DNA of 64,000 nt from Catenuloplanes indicus. GTDB lineage: Bacteria; Actinomycetota; Actinomycetes; Mycobacteriales; Micromonosporaceae. The translations under genes were made by a program, and so were the position numbers. This document shows, piece by piece, positions 17,238 through 26,864 of the stretch (position 1 is the stretch's first letter; the number at the start of each line of letters is the position of its first letter). The stretch covers positions 3,286,001-3,350,000 of the forward strand of contig NZ_JAUSUZ010000001.1 of assembly GCF_030813715.1 (NCBI RefSeq), given 5' to 3'. The notes beneath the pieces are model-generated. The model had not been told where the DNA came from. It was given only the letters and a program-made list of their open reading frames with translations, and ran no database searches.

Positions 17238-17915
17238 CTACGAGCCCTTGGGCTCCTTCGGCGGCGCGTAGCGGGGTACGTACTCCTGGCCGGTGAGCTT
17301 CTGGATCTCGACCATGACCTCGTCGGTCATCGCGCGCAGGCCCAGCGTGTCCGTCTCCCGGCCGGTGAAGTCCATCGGCTTGCCGAAGCGGATGATCGCG
17401 TTGCTGCGCCGGAAGCTCGGCAGGCGCTGGCCGATCGGCTGCATCCGGTCCGTGCCGAGCACGCCCATCGGGATGATCGGCACGCCGGCCATGGTGGCCA
17501 GCCGGACCGCGCCGGTGCGGCCCTTGTAGAGCCGGCCGTCCGGCGAGCGGGTGCCCTCCGGGTAGATGATCACCTGGCCGCCGCGCTGGAGCACCGGGAC
17601 GGCCGCGTCGAACGCGGCCAGCGCGGCCCGGCCACCGGCCCGCTCGACCGGGATCGCGCCGAGCGCCTGCAGCAGGTGCTTGACGAACAGGCCCCGGGGG
17701 CCGCGGCCCGCGAAGTATTCCGACTTCGCCCAGAACGACAGGTGCCGCGGGACGACCACGCCGGAGAGCACCTCGTCGGCCACGGAGAGGTGGTTGCTGG
17801 CGAAGACGACGCCGCCGCTGCTCGGGATGTGCTCGAGGCCCTCGACCGTCGGCTGCCAGATCAGGTTCAGGAGCGGGCCGACCGTGACCTTCCCGAACGA
17901 ATAGAGCGGTGGCAA
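17238..17915 (-). CDS. 1-acyl-sn-glycerol-3-phosphate acyltransferase (PlsC family)
   Basis: A 225-residue acyltransferase that would make phosphatidic acid at the membrane. Motif I is NHLSVADE (NHx4D), motif III YPEGTRSPDGRLYKGRTGAVRLA, and motif IV VPIIPMG. The TTG start follows an AGGAGGG at 7 nt, which is a strong site and decides the start. Downstream of ileS on the same strand but separated by a strong terminator, so it is probably transcribed on its own. Its stop is directly adjacent to the stop of the photolyase, with no base between them. Confidence 0.9.
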   Translation of the reverse strand: MPPLYSFGKVTVGPLLNLIWQPTVEGLEHIPSSGGVVFASNHLSVADEVLSGVVVPRHLSFWAKSEYFAGRGPRGLFVKHLLQALGAIPVERAGGRAALAAFDAAVPVLQRGGQVIIYPEGTRSPDGRLYKGRTGAVRLATMAGVPIIPMGVLGTDRMQPIGQRLPSFRRSNAIIRFGKPMDFTGRETDTLGLRAMTDEVMVEIQKLTGQEYVPRYAPPKEPKGS

Positions 17916-17985
17916 CCTTCTACCCTCCTGCGAATCATCCCCCGAGCGGGGCGTTCACACGGTAGCCGACCGGCGCCCGAAAGAA

Positions 17986-18023
17986 ACCACCCCGTGCCAC
18001 TGGTAACAGCGGCACGGGGTGGT
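17986..18023 (-). terminator. Intrinsic terminator-like hairpin after ileS
   Basis: Perfect 13-bp arms, ACCACCCCGTGCC (17986-17998) and GGCACGGGGTGGT (18011-18023), around a 12-nt loop. It lies 10 nt after the ileS stop. There is only a short T-poor tail, as is common in high-GC actinomycetes. Confidence 0.8.
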
Positions 18024-18033
18024 ATCGCGCCGG

Positions 18034-21000
18034 TCAGCGGGCGACCCGCACGGTGACCGTCTCGCCCTCGCCGACCTCACCGGCGAAGCCCTCGACGGCC
18101 GGGTCGAAGCGGACGTCGTCGGCGAGCACCTCGCCGGCCACGAACTCGCGGTACGCGGTGACCGCGGCGACCACCTCGTCGGAGGCGGCCAGCGTCACCG
18201 TGATCCGGTCGGAGACGTTCAGGTCCGCGTCCCGGCGGGCCTGCTGCACCACCCGGACCACGTCGCGGGCCAGGCCCTCCGCGGCCAGCTCCGGCGTCAC
18301 GGCCGTGTCCAGCACGACCACGCCGCCGTTCGGCAGCGTCGCCGAGTTCTCCACGTCCACCGCGACCAGCTTCAGCTCGAACTCGCCGTCCTGCAGCGTG
18401 ACGCCGGCCGCGACCGGCGTGCCGTCGACGAGCTCCCAGTTGCCGGTCTTGACCGCCTTGATCACTTGCTGCACCTGGCCGCCGACCCGCGGGCCGAGCG
18501 CGCGCGGTACGACCGTGAGCACCTGGCGGCAGTAGTCGGCGACCTGCTCGGTGAAGACGACCTCCTTCACGTTGACCTCGTCCGCGATCAGGTCCTTGAA
18601 CGCCTCGAGCGAGGAGGCGTCCGGCGTGGCCACGGTCAGCCGGGACAGCGGCAGCCGGACGCGCAGCGCGCGAGCCTTGCGCAGGGACAGCGCGCCGGAG
18701 CACACGTCCCGCACCGAGTCCATCGCCGCGACCAGCGCGTGGTCGGCCGGGAACTCCTCCGCGGACGGCCAGTCGGTCAGGTGCACCGAGCGCTCGCCGG
18801 TCAGGCCGCGCCAGATCTCCTCGCTGGTCAGCGGCGCGAGCGGCGCCACCACCCGGGCGAGCGTCTCCAGCACGGTGTAGAGCGTGTCGAACGCGTCGGA
18901 GTCGCCCGCCCAGAACCGGTCGCGGGACCGGCGCACGTACCAGTTGGTCAGCGCGTCCAGGTAGCCGCGCACGGACGCGCAGGCGCCGGAGATGTCGTAG
19001 TCGTCCATCTGGCGCTGCACGGCCGTGACCAGCTCACCGGTCTTGGCCAGGACGTAGCGGTCGAGCACGTTGGTGCTGTCGGTCCGCCGGGTCGCCTCGT
19101 AGCCCTCCGCGTTCGCGTAGAGCGAGAAGAAGTACCAGACGTTCCACAGCGGCAGCAGCACCTGACGGACCGCGTCGCGGATGCCCACCTCGGTGACCGC
19201 CATGTCGCCGCCGCGCAGCACCGGCGAGGACATCAGCATCCAGCGCATCGCGTCCGACCCGTGCGAGTCGAACACCTTGTACACGTCCGGGTAGTTGCGC
19301 AGGCTCTTGGACATCTTGCGGCCGTCCTCGCCGAGCAGGATGCCGTGGCTGAGGCAGTTGCGGAACGCCGGCCGGTCGAACAGCGCGGTGGCCAGCACGT
19401 GCATGGTGTAGAACCAGCCGCGGGTCTGGCCGATGTACTCCACGATGAAGTCGCCCGGGTAGTGGTCCTCGAACCACTCCGTGTTCTCGAACGGGTAGTG
19501 CACCTGCGCGAACGGCATCGAGCCGGACTCGAACCAGCAGTCCAGCACCTCCGGCACCCGGCGCATGGTGGACTTCCCGGTCGGGTCGTCCGGGTTGGGC
19601 CGGGTCAGCTCGTCCACGAACGGCCGGTGCAGGTCCTCGATCTTGACACCGAAGTCCCGCTCCATGTCCGCGTACGAGCCGTACACGTCGACGCGCGGGT
19701 AGTTCGGGTCGTCGGACTTCCAGACCGGGATCGGGGAGCCCCAGAACCGGTTCCGGCTGATCGACCAGTCGCGCGCGTTCGCCAGCCACTTGCCGAACGA
19801 GCCGTCCTTGATGTGCGACGGCGTCCAGTTGATCTGCTGGTTCAGCTCGACCATCCGGTCCCGGAACGTGGAGACGGCCACGAACCAGGACGAGACCGCC
19901 TTGTAGACCAGCGGGGTCTCGCAGCGCCAGCAGTGCGGGTACGAGTGGGTGTAGGTGTCCTGCCGGAGCACCACGCCGCGGTCCTTGAGCAGCCGCATGA
20001 TCGGCTTGTTGACGTCGAAGACCTGCTCGCCCTGGAAGTCCGGGACCAGCGCGGTGAACCGGGTGTGATCGTCCACGGTCACGATGGTCGGGATGCCGGC
20101 CGCGTTGCAGGCGTTCTGGTCGTCCTCACCGAACGCGGGCGCCATGTGCACCACGCCGGTGCCGTCCTCGGTGGTGACGAACTCGGCGCCGAGCACCTGG
20201 AACGCGTTCGGCCCGGCCTGCTCGACCAGGTAGTCGAAGAGCGGCGTGTACCGCTTCCCGACCAGCTCGCTGCCCTGCACGGTGCCGACCTGCTCGAACC
20301 CCTCCAGCTCCTTGGCGTAGGCCGCGACCCGCGACTCGCCGAGCAGGTAGCGCGCGCCGTCCTTCTCCAGCACGGCATAGGTGATGTCCGGGCCCACGGC
20401 CAGCGCCAGGTTCGACGGCAGCGTCCACGGCGTGGTGGTCCAGACGCCGATCTTCTCGCCGGAGTCGAGCTGGAACCAGACCGTGACGGACGGGTCCTGC
20501 CGGTCCCGGTAGGTGTCGTCCATCCGCGTCTCGGTGTTCGACAGCGGCGTCTCGCAGCGCCAGCAGTACGCCAGCACCCGGAAGCCCTCGTACACCAGGC
20601 CCTTGTCGTGCAGCGTCTTGAAGGCCCACATCACGGACTCCATGTAGTCCGGATCGAGGGTCTTGTAGTCGTTCTCGAAATCGACCCAGCGGGCCTGGCG
20701 GGTGACGTACCGCTCCCACTCGTTCGTGTAGCGCAGCACGGAGGTGCGGCAGGCGTCGTTGAACGTCTGCACGCCCAGGTCCAGGATCTCCGCCTTGGTG
20801 GAGATGCCGAGCTGCTTCTCCGCCTCTACCTCGGCGGGCAGGCCGTGCGTGTCCCAGCCGAACCGCCGCTCGACGCGCCGGCCACGCATCGTCTGGTAGC
20901 GCGGGACCAGGTCCTTCACGTACCCGGTGAAGAGGTGGCCGTAGTGCGGGAGGCCGTTGGCGAAGGGCGGGCCGTCGTAGAAGACGTACTCGTTGTCGGC

Positions 21001-21186
21001 GGAGCTCGCGGAGCCGTCCGTGGCACTGTCCGTCAGCTCCGGTTTCCGGCCGGCGGCCGGCCTGGCATCGACCGATGCTTCGAAGGTCTTGTCGGACGCC
21101 CAGTAGTCCAGGACGCCGCGCTCGACCGCCGGCAGGTCCGGACTGGCCGGCACGCCGGGTGTCGCAGCGTTCTTGGGGTACGCCAT
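18034..21186 (-). CDS. ileS: Isoleucyl-tRNA synthetase
   Basis: Charges tRNA-Ile with isoleucine. A 1,050-residue class I synthetase with the HIGH motif as HYGH (81-84, in [14 protein letters not shown]) and KMSKS at about 622 ([13 protein letters not shown]). The editing (CP1) domain lies between them. The length and the C-terminal half without a zinc-finger pair fit the eukaryote-like/actinobacterial IleS2 class, which is often linked to mupirocin tolerance; this class assignment is tentative. The ATG has an AGGAAG 9 nt upstream, part of the T-box output region, so expression should respond to uncharged tRNA-Ile. Confidence 0.97.
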   Translation of the reverse strand: MAYPKNAATPGVPASPDLPAVERGVLDYWASDKTFEASVDARPAAGRKPELTDSATDGSASSADNEYVFYDGPPFANGLPHYGHLFTGYVKDLVPRYQTMRGRRVERRFGWDTHGLPAEVEAEKQLGISTKAEILDLGVQTFNDACRTSVLRYTNEWERYVTRQARWVDFENDYKTLDPDYMESVMWAFKTLHDKGLVYEGFRVLAYCWRCETPLSNTETRMDDTYRDRQDPSVTVWFQLDSGEKIGVWTTTPWTLPSNLALAVGPDITYAVLEKDGARYLLGESRVAAYAKELEGFEQVGTVQGSELVGKRYTPLFDYLVEQAGPNAFQVLGAEFVTTEDGTGVVHMAPAFGEDDQNACNAAGIPTIVTVDDHTRFTALVPDFQGEQVFDVNKPIMRLLKDRGVVLRQDTYTHSYPHCWRCETPLVYKAVSSWFVAVSTFRDRMVELNQQINWTPSHIKDGSFGKWLANARDWSISRNRFWGSPIPVWKSDDPNYPRVDVYGSYADMERDFGVKIEDLHRPFVDELTRPNPDDPTGKSTMRRVPEVLDCWFESGSMPFAQVHYPFENTEWFEDHYPGDFIVEYIGQTRGWFYTMHVLATALFDRPAFRNCLSHGILLGEDGRKMSKSLRNYPDVYKVFDSHGSDAMRWMLMSSPVLRGGDMAVTEVGIRDAVRQVLLPLWNVWYFFSLYANAEGYEATRRTDSTNVLDRYVLAKTGELVTAVQRQMDDYDISGACASVRGYLDALTNWYVRRSRDRFWAGDSDAFDTLYTVLETLARVVAPLAPLTSEEIWRGLTGERSVHLTDWPSAEEFPADHALVAAMDSVRDVCSGALSLRKARALRVRLPLSRLTVATPDASSLEAFKDLIADEVNVKEVVFTEQVADYCRQVLTVVPRALGPRVGGQVQQVIKAVKTGNWELVDGTPVAAGVTLQDGEFELKLVAVDVENSATLPNGGVVVLDTAVTPELAAEGLARDVVRVVQQARRDADLNVSDRITVTLAASDEVVAAVTAYREFVAGEVLADDVRFDPAVEGFAGEVGEGETVTVRVAR

Positions 21187-21191
21187 CGGTG

Positions 21192-21418
21192 GTCACTTCC
21201 TCGTCGCAGCCTGCACAGGTCTGCGAGGACGAGCCCTTGGACGGGCCCGCGGTACCACCCCGCTTGACGGCCTCGGCAGAGGCCGCCCGCTCATTCGCCG
21301 GCTGTGACGGGCCGTCCCGTCCGGTTCTACTCGGCCCCGGAGAGGGCCTTTCTTCCGGAGGCTCCCCGGTGATGGCCGGATCGACGCCTTGCTGCCCTCC
21401 AGAGTACCCACCCTCCCC
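21192..21418 (-). promoter_or_regulatory. T-box riboswitch of ileS, translational type
   Basis: The leader carries the T-box sequence GGTGGTACCGCGG (core at 21248-21257), which pairs with the tRNA acceptor end. A candidate specifier ATC (isoleucine codon) lies at 21379-21381 in the expected 5' stem, followed by a GAAGAAA-type purine stretch. Downstream, CTCGTCCTCGC can pair with the Shine-Dalgarno region GAGGAAG (around 21196-21202), so tRNA binding would free the ribosome-binding site instead of controlling termination. This is the known actinobacterial ileS arrangement. Confidence 0.9.
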
Positions 21419-21489
21419 CGCCGGTCTCATCCGAGTTACCGGTGATTCGGCCGAACCCGAATTCGTTTCTCGGCCGGCCGCGTCCGTCC

Positions 21490-21495
21490 TAGGTT
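21490..21495 (+). promoter_or_regulatory. -10 box of a probable leaderless promoter
   Basis: TAGGTT lies 7 nt before the ATG of the ABC ATPase gene and there is no Shine-Dalgarno sequence. Transcription would start at the start codon. Confidence 0.55.
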
Positions 21496-21502
21496 CATCG
21501 AC

Positions 21503-22498
21503 ATGGAGAACGCGATCGAGGCTGAAGGGCTGCGGCGTACCTACCGCAGCCGCACGGGGTGGCTGAGACCGAGGACCACCGAGGTGCACGCGGTGCGCGG
21601 CGTGGACCTGACGGTGGGCCGGGGCGAGCTGTTCGGCCTGCTCGGACCGAACGGCGCCGGCAAGACCACCACCATCAAGATGCTGAACACACTGCTCATC
21701 CCGTCCGCCGGGACCGCCCGGATCTGCGGTTTCGACGTCGAGCGGCAGACCCGCGAGGTGCGCCGGCGGATCGGGTACGTGTTCGGCGGCGACCGGGGCC
21801 TCTACGAGCGCCTCTCCGCGCTGGACAACCTGCGGTACTTCGCCGAGCTCTACGGCGTGCCCGCGCGCGAGCAGAGGCGCCGGATCGCGGAGCTGCTGGA
21901 GCTGGTCCGGCTGACCGGCCGGGAGAACGAGCGGGTCGAGGGCTACTCGCGCGGCATGCGGCAGCGGCTGCACATCGCGCGCGGACTCCTGCACGCCCCC
22001 GAGGTGATCTTCCTGGACGAGCCGTCGATCGGCGTGGACCCGGTGGCCGCCCGCGAGCTGCGCGCGACCGTGGCCAACCTGGCCGCGACCGGCACCACCG
22101 TGCTGCTGACCACGCACTACATGGCGGAGGCGGACGAGCTCTGCGACCGGATCGCGGTGATCGCGGACGGCGAGATCCAGGCGCTCGGCACCCCCGCGGA
22201 GCTGCGCCACCGGGCGGACGGGCGGCGCGTGCTGGAGATCGAGGCCTACGGCGTACCCGCTGATGCCCTCGAAGATCTGCAAAACCTTCCGGGGGTACGG
22301 GAGGCGGCCGTCGAGGAGCGCGGACAGGTGCAGGTGGTGACCGTGCAGTCGGACGCGGACGTCGACGTGCAGCAGGACGTGCTGCGCCGGCTGGACGGCG
22401 TGCGACTGGGCCGGGTGACGTCCCGCGAGCCCACGCTGGAGGACGCGTACGTCGCGATCATCTCGGCGGCCGGGAAGAAAGAGCCGGTGATCGTGTGA
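21503..22498 (+). CDS. ABC transporter ATP-binding protein (ABC-2 exporter type)
   Basis: A 331-residue ATPase of the DrrA/NatA kind. Walker A is GPNGAGKTTT, the signature is YSRGMRQRL instead of LSGGQ, Walker B is VIFLDEPSIGVDP, and the switch histidine is in LLTTHYMAEAD. A C-terminal ~100-residue extension (LEIEAYGVPADALEDL onward) is usual for ABC-2 exporters. The gene has no RBS but a -10 box 7 nt before the ATG. It overlaps the first permease by 4 nt (GTGA). With two permeases it forms an exporter for an unknown substrate, possibly a lipid, glycan or drug. Confidence 0.93.
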   Translation: MENAIEAEGLRRTYRSRTGWLRPRTTEVHAVRGVDLTVGRGELFGLLGPNGAGKTTTIKMLNTLLIPSAGTARICGFDVERQTREVRRRIGYVFGGDRGLYERLSALDNLRYFAELYGVPAREQRRRIAELLELVRLTGRENERVEGYSRGMRQRLHIARGLLHAPEVIFLDEPSIGVDPVAARELRATVANLAATGTTVLLTTHYMAEADELCDRIAVIADGEIQALGTPAELRHRADGRRVLEIEAYGVPADALEDLQNLPGVREAAVEERGQVQVVTVQSDADVDVQQDVLRRLDGVRLGRVTSREPTLEDAYVAIISAAGKKEPVIV

Positions 22499-23265
22499 GT
22501 TCCCTGCGGATGATCGTCATGGGGATGCTGTTCCACATCAAGCACGTGTCCCGGTCGTCGTTCGAGATCGCGGTGTTCGTGGTGGTCCCGGTGGTGCAGG
22601 CATCACTCGCGGTCTACCTGTTCCGCGCGTCCGCGGAACCGCAGAAGCTGCTCCAGGCCGCGGTCGGCGCCGGGATGATGGGCGTCTGGTCGTCCGTGCT
22701 GTTCGGCGCGGGCGGCGCAATCCAGTCGCAGCGCTGGCAGGGCACGCTGGAGATGCTGATGCTGGCGCCGCGCCGGCCCGTCATGATCTTCCTGCCGATC
22801 ACGCTGGCGCAGGGCGTGATCGGCAGCTACGCGCTGCTGGCCACGCTCGTCTGGGGGCGCGTGCTCTACGGCATCCGGCTGGACTTCGCGCGCCCGTGGG
22901 CGTTCCTGGTCGCGGCGCCGGTCACCGTGCTGTCGCTGGGCGCGTCCGGGATCCTGCTGGCGTCGCTGTTCGTGCTGCTGCGGCACGCGAACGCGCTGCA
23001 GAACGCGCTGGAGTACCCGATCTGGCTGCTCTCCGGCATGCTGCTGCCGATCGCGTCGCTGCCCGGGTGGACCGGTCCGCTCGCGGCCGCGCTGCCGACC
23101 ACCTGGGGTGCGCGGGCGATGCGCGAGGCGACGGTCGGCGGTGCGGTCTGGCCGTCGCTGGCCTGGTGCACCGGCATCAGCGCGGCCTGCCTGGCGCTCG
23201 GCGCGCTGTCCCTGGTCCACGTGGAGCGGCGGGCCCGCGCGGCGGCCACGCTGGCGCTGGCATGA
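22495..23265 (+). CDS. ABC-2 type permease 1
   Basis: A 256-residue integral membrane protein with six predicted helices and the ABC-2 layout: an amphipathic N-terminus, VVVPVVQASLAVYLFR, the coupling region QRWQGTLEMLMLAPRRPVM, and the late EYPIWLLSGMLLPI typical of this family. GTG starts inside the ATPase stop (GTGA), and its own stop overlaps the next permease start (ATGA), so all three subunits are translationally coupled. Confidence 0.9.
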   Translation: MSSLRMIVMGMLFHIKHVSRSSFEIAVFVVVPVVQASLAVYLFRASAEPQKLLQAAVGAGMMGVWSSVLFGAGGAIQSQRWQGTLEMLMLAPRRPVMIFLPITLAQGVIGSYALLATLVWGRVLYGIRLDFARPWAFLVAAPVTVLSLGASGILLASLFVLLRHANALQNALEYPIWLLSGMLLPIASLPGWTGPLAAALPTTWGARAMREATVGGAVWPSLAWCTGISAACLALGALSLVHVERRARAAATLALA

Positions 23266-24050
23266 GCGGCCCGTTCCGGCTGCTCGGCATGGGCAGCGTG
23301 ATCGCGTACCGGGCGCTGTTCAACTGGACGACGCCGGCGGTCTTCGTCGGGTCGCTGCTGGTCGGGCCGCTCTTCCAGCTGATCTTCTTCGCCTACGTGG
23401 GCCGGCAGCTCGCGGTCGGCGACGACCGGTTCTACATCGTCGGCAACGCGGTGCTGGCCGCGGCGTGGACGTGCGTGTTCGGCGGCACCATGGCGATCGG
23501 CAACGAACGCCGGTTCGGCACGCTCGGGCACGTGCTGCTCTCCCCGCGCAGCCGCACGCTGATCTTCCTGGGCCGGGCCACGCCGTACGCGCTGAACGGG
23601 CTGTTCGTCGCCGCGGTGATCCTGGCGACCGGCGCGACGTTGCTCGGGCTGCACATCCCGGCGCCGGCGATCCCGCTGCTGGCGCTGTGCCTGGCCGCGG
23701 GCGCGATGGCGTCCGCGTTCTTCGGGCTCACGCTGGGCGCACTCGGGCTGCGGTTCCGCGACATCTGGGTGATCTCGAACGTGACGTCCGCGCTGATGGT
23801 GCTGCTCACCGGCGTGAACGTGCCGCTCGATCAGCTGCCGGCCGGGCTGCGCGCGATCGGCTCGGTGCTGCCGATCACGCACGCCGCCGCGGCCGCCCGG
23901 GACGCTGCCGCGGGTGCCGGGCTCGCCGAGATCGCGCCGGATCTGCTGACCGAGGCCGGCATCGGGCTGGCGTACGCGGTGCTGACCGCGGTGCTGCTGC
24001 GCGTCTTCGAGGCGGAGTCCCGGCGGCGGGCCTCACTGGACACGCTGTGA
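23262..24050 (+). CDS. ABC-2 type permease 2
   Basis: A 262-residue membrane protein with six hydrophobic segments. It is related to permease 1: NERRFGTLGHVLLSPRSRTLIF matches the coupling motif, and LMVLLTGVNVPLDQLPAGLR the late ABC-2 motif. The two permeases probably form a heterodimer with the upstream ATPase. The start overlaps permease 1 by 4 nt (ATGA). Substrate unknown. Confidence 0.9.
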   Translation: MSGPFRLLGMGSVIAYRALFNWTTPAVFVGSLLVGPLFQLIFFAYVGRQLAVGDDRFYIVGNAVLAAAWTCVFGGTMAIGNERRFGTLGHVLLSPRSRTLIFLGRATPYALNGLFVAAVILATGATLLGLHIPAPAIPLLALCLAAGAMASAFFGLTLGALGLRFRDIWVISNVTSALMVLLTGVNVPLDQLPAGLRAIGSVLPITHAAAAARDAAAGAGLAEIAPDLLTEAGIGLAYAVLTAVLLRVFEAESRRRASLDTL

Positions 24051-24054
24051 GACG

Positions 24055-24060
24055 TAGGCT
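24055..24060 (+). promoter_or_regulatory. -10 box of a probable leaderless promoter
   Basis: TAGGCT lies 6 nt before the ATG of the serine hydrolase, with no Shine-Dalgarno in between. The hydrolase may therefore be expressed independently of the exporter operon that ends 4 nt upstream of the box. Confidence 0.5.
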
Positions 24061-24066
24061 GCGTCG

Positions 24067-25080
24067 ATGACGTCCCTGGCGGAGGCGGTCGACGCGATCG
24101 CCGAGGAGCACGGGTTCTCCGGCGTGGTGTCGGTGGACCGGGGTGGCCGGGCCGAGTTCGCGAAGGCGTACGGCCCGGCCGACCGCGCATACGCGATCCC
24201 GAACACGGTGGACACCCGGTTCGCGATCGCCAGCGGCGCGAAGGCGCTGACCGCGCTGACCGTGGTGAGCCTGATCGAGGACGGCGTGCTGCGCCTGGAC
24301 ACGACCGCACGGTCGCTGCTGCGCGACGACCTGCCGCTGATCGACGACCGGGTGACCGTGGAGCAGCTGCTCGCCCACCGGTCCGGGATCGGCGACTACC
24401 TGGACGAGGACGACCCCGATCTGGACCTCGACGACTACCTGCTGCCGGTGCCGATGCAGCAGCTCGCCGCGCCGGAGGACTATCTCGGCGTGCTGGACGG
24501 GTACGCCGCGAAGTTTCCGCCCGGCGAGCGGTTCAGCTACTGCAACGCCGGTTACGTCGTGCTGGCGCTGCTCGCGGAGCGGGCCAGCGGCGTGGGCTAC
24601 CACGAGCTGGTCCGCAGCCGGGTCTGCGCACCGGCCGGGATGCGCGACACCGAGTTCCTGCGCTCCGACGAGCTGCCGGACCGGACCGCCCGCGGTTACG
24701 TGCCGGCCGGGGACGGGCGGTGGCGCAGCAACGTCTTCCACCTGCCGGTGCGCGGCGTCGGCGACGGCGGTGCGTACACCACGGTGGCCGACATGAGCGC
24801 GTTCTGGCGGGCACTGTTCGCCGGGCGGATCGTCCCGGCGCGGTGGGTGACCGAGATGGTCCGGCCGCGGCAGGACGTGCCCGGCGAGCGGCTGCGCGCC
24901 GGCCTCGGGTTCTTCCTGCACGAGACGCGTGACCAGGTGACGCTGATCGGGCAGGACGCCGGGGTGTCGTTCATGAGCGTGCACGACCCGGCGTCCGCCC
25001 TCACCTACACCGTCATCGGGAACACGTCCGCCGGGGCCTGGCCGGTGCTCCGGCCGCTGCGCGAGCGGTTCTCCGGCTGA
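24067..25080 (+). CDS. Serine hydrolase (class C beta-lactamase / D-Ala-D-Ala carboxypeptidase family)
   Basis: A 337-residue penicillin-binding-protein-like hydrolase. The catalytic SxxK motif is SGAK (56-59), the second motif YxN is YCN (158-160), and FPPGERFSYCNAGYVVLA is diagnostic. The third motif is weak (around IGQDAGVS, 290s), as often seen in esterase-like members. There is no signal peptide, so it would act in the cytoplasm, or be exported by an unusual route. It is probably leaderless. Its stop is 1 nt from the convergent phoD stop. Substrate unknown; beta-lactamase activity is not implied. Confidence 0.85.
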   Translation: MTSLAEAVDAIAEEHGFSGVVSVDRGGRAEFAKAYGPADRAYAIPNTVDTRFAIASGAKALTALTVVSLIEDGVLRLDTTARSLLRDDLPLIDDRVTVEQLLAHRSGIGDYLDEDDPDLDLDDYLLPVPMQQLAAPEDYLGVLDGYAAKFPPGERFSYCNAGYVVLALLAERASGVGYHELVRSRVCAPAGMRDTEFLRSDELPDRTARGYVPAGDGRWRSNVFHLPVRGVGDGGAYTTVADMSAFWRALFAGRIVPARWVTEMVRPRQDVPGERLRAGLGFFLHETRDQVTLIGQDAGVSFMSVHDPASALTYTVIGNTSAGAWPVLRPLRERFSG

Positions 25081-25081
25081 G

Positions 25082-26614
25082 TCACGGGCGCGGCAGCGTC
25101 CGGCGGAACAGCGACCGGCCGTCGATGTCGCGCAGGTCCACGGTGAACGCGCCGGTGCGTGCGTCGATGTTGACCTCGCCGAAGTGCTGGAAGCCGGCGG
25201 CCGGTGAGGTGTTCGCGGCCGGTGGCGCGTTCACGAACACCGCCTCCGGGCCGAACGTGCCGTCCAGCGCGTTCGGGCCGAACGCGCCCGCGTGCGCCGG
25301 GCCGGAGACGAACTCCCAGAACGGCGTGAAGTCCTGCACCGCGGCGCGCGCCGGGTCGTAGTGGTGCGCGGCCGTGTAGTGCACGTCCGCGGTCAGGAAC
25401 ACGATGCCGCTGACCCGCGCCCGGTGTGCCTCCCGGAGCACGGTGTGGATCTCCAGCTCGCGGCCGAGCGGCGCGCCCGGGTCACCCTGGGCCACGCCCT
25501 CCTGCGCGGTCCCGCCGTCCGGCACGACGAGGCCGATCGGCAGGTCGTTCGCGATCACCTTCCAGGTGGCCCGGGACCGCTTGAGCCCGTCGATCAGCCA
25601 CCGCTTCTGCGCGGCGCCGAGCAGGCCGCGGTTCGGGTCGGCGTACGTGTTGCCGTCGTTGACGTCCTTCACCGTGCGCATGTCCAGCACGAACACGTCG
25701 AGCATCGGGCCGTACGACAGCTTGCGGTAGATCGGCCCGGACAGGTCCGGGATCGGCAGGTACTCGAAGTACGCCTGCCGTGCACGCCGGGCCAGCACGT
25801 CCACCCGCTTCTCGGTGTACCGGGCGTCCTCCAGGATCTCGCCCGGGTACCAGTTGTTCGTGACCTCGTGGTCGTCCCACTGATTGATCTGCGGCACCTC
25901 GGCCGCGAACCGGCGGTACGGGTCGTCGAGCAGGTTGTACGCGTACTGGCCGCGGTACTCGTCGAGCGTCTCCGCCACCTTGGACTTCGCGTCGGTCACC
26001 ACGTTCGTCCACACGGAGCCGTCCGGCAGCGTCACGGACTCGGAGATCGGGCCGTCCGCGTAGACGGTGTCGCCGCTGTGCAGGAAGAAGTCGGGCCGTC
26101 GCGCACGCATCGAGTCGAAGATGCGCATGCCGCCGAACGCCGGGTTGATGCCCCAGCCCTGGCCGGCCACGTCCCCGGTCCAGACGAACCGGATGTCGTC
26201 CCGGCCGGTGGGCGCGGTGGTCAGCGAGCCGGCCAGCGGCGCGGAGGCCCGGCGGTCGCCCTCCACCCGTACCCGATAGAAGACCTTCTCGCCGGCCGGC
26301 AGGTCACGCAGCCGCACCTTGCCGGTGAAGTCCGAGCCCGCGGTCAGAACCGGCCCGCGCACCAGCCGCGCGCCACGGAAGTCGGGCCGCCGGCTGACCT
26401 CCACCAGCATCCGCCCGGCCCGGTCGGACCGGGTCCAGACGATCGCGGAGTTCGCGGTCGCGTCGCCGCTCTGCACGCCGTGCGTGAGCACCGGACGGCC
26501 GCCCGGGTGGAACGCCGGGCCCGCGCTCGCGGCGCCGGCCAGCAGCTGACCACCGATGATGCCCGCGCCGGCGCCGAGGCCCGCCCGGAAGAGTCCACGC
26601 CTGTCAATAGTCAT
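25082..26614 (-). CDS. phoD: Alkaline phosphatase D family protein, Tat-exported
   Basis: A 510-residue secreted phosphatase/phosphodiesterase. The Tat signal TIDRRGLFRAGLGAG is followed by a hydrophobic stretch and ASAGPA cleavage region. Then comes the PhoD N-terminal fibronectin-like domain (HGVQSGDATANSAIVWTR). The metal-centre motifs are VWTGDVAGQGWG, LHSGDTVYADGP, WDDHEVTNNWYPGE, ANDLPIG and TADVHYTAAHHY. It releases phosphate from phosphodiesters such as teichoic acids or phospholipids; the usual cofactor is Ca/Fe. The ATG start has only a weak upstream site, but places the twin-arginine motif at residues 5-6. Confidence 0.92.
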   Translation of the reverse strand: MTIDRRGLFRAGLGAGAGIIGGQLLAGAASAGPAFHPGGRPVLTHGVQSGDATANSAIVWTRSDRAGRMLVEVSRRPDFRGARLVRGPVLTAGSDFTGKVRLRDLPAGEKVFYRVRVEGDRRASAPLAGSLTTAPTGRDDIRFVWTGDVAGQGWGINPAFGGMRIFDSMRARRPDFFLHSGDTVYADGPISESVTLPDGSVWTNVVTDAKSKVAETLDEYRGQYAYNLLDDPYRRFAAEVPQINQWDDHEVTNNWYPGEILEDARYTEKRVDVLARRARQAYFEYLPIPDLSGPIYRKLSYGPMLDVFVLDMRTVKDVNDGNTYADPNRGLLGAAQKRWLIDGLKRSRATWKVIANDLPIGLVVPDGGTAQEGVAQGDPGAPLGRELEIHTVLREAHRARVSGIVFLTADVHYTAAHHYDPARAAVQDFTPFWEFVSGPAHAGAFGPNALDGTFGPEAVFVNAPPAANTSPAAGFQHFGEVNIDARTGAFTVDLRDIDGRSLFRRTLPRP

Positions 26615-26710
26615 GCCAGTCGGTCTACCGACCGAACCTTGCGCAGCGGCGACGAACCACCAAATCCCACACGAAGCCGGTACGGGTTTTGCGGGACCGC
26701 CCACGGATCG

Positions 26711-26800
26711 GACAGGGAGGAGCGCCAGCGACGACCGGTGCCCGCGGGAGCATGCGGAAGGTGCCCAGGCCGGAAGCGGGAACATCAAGATCTTGATCTC
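26711..26800 (-). repeat. Dispersed 3'-end element, copy 3
   Basis: Lies 65 nt downstream of the ndk stop, on the ndk strand, and upstream of phoD. Contains the central blocks TTCCCGCTTCCGGCC, GCATGCTCCCGCGGGCACC and GGTCGTCGCTGGCGCTCC as in copies 1 and 2. The distal end (GGTTTTGCGGGACC, read on plus) is shared with copy 4. Confidence 0.78.
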
Positions 26801-26864
26801 CCCGGCCCCGGCCTGGCCCACAGCTCGCGGCCGCGGAACGACCGGTCACGTGGTCAGCGGAAGG

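Noticed and set aside
18019-21267. 1,082-aa plus-strand frame opposite ileS
   Set aside because: Antisense of a certain gene; Arg/Val/His-rich composition typical of GC-rich shadows.
5161-26849. Reading frames encoding a repeated peptide such as MLPRAPVVAGAPPC at 5.2, 10.6 and 26.8 kb
   Set aside because: They are translations of the dispersed 3' element, in different contexts and without ribosome-binding sites. The nucleotide repeat explains the shared peptide.
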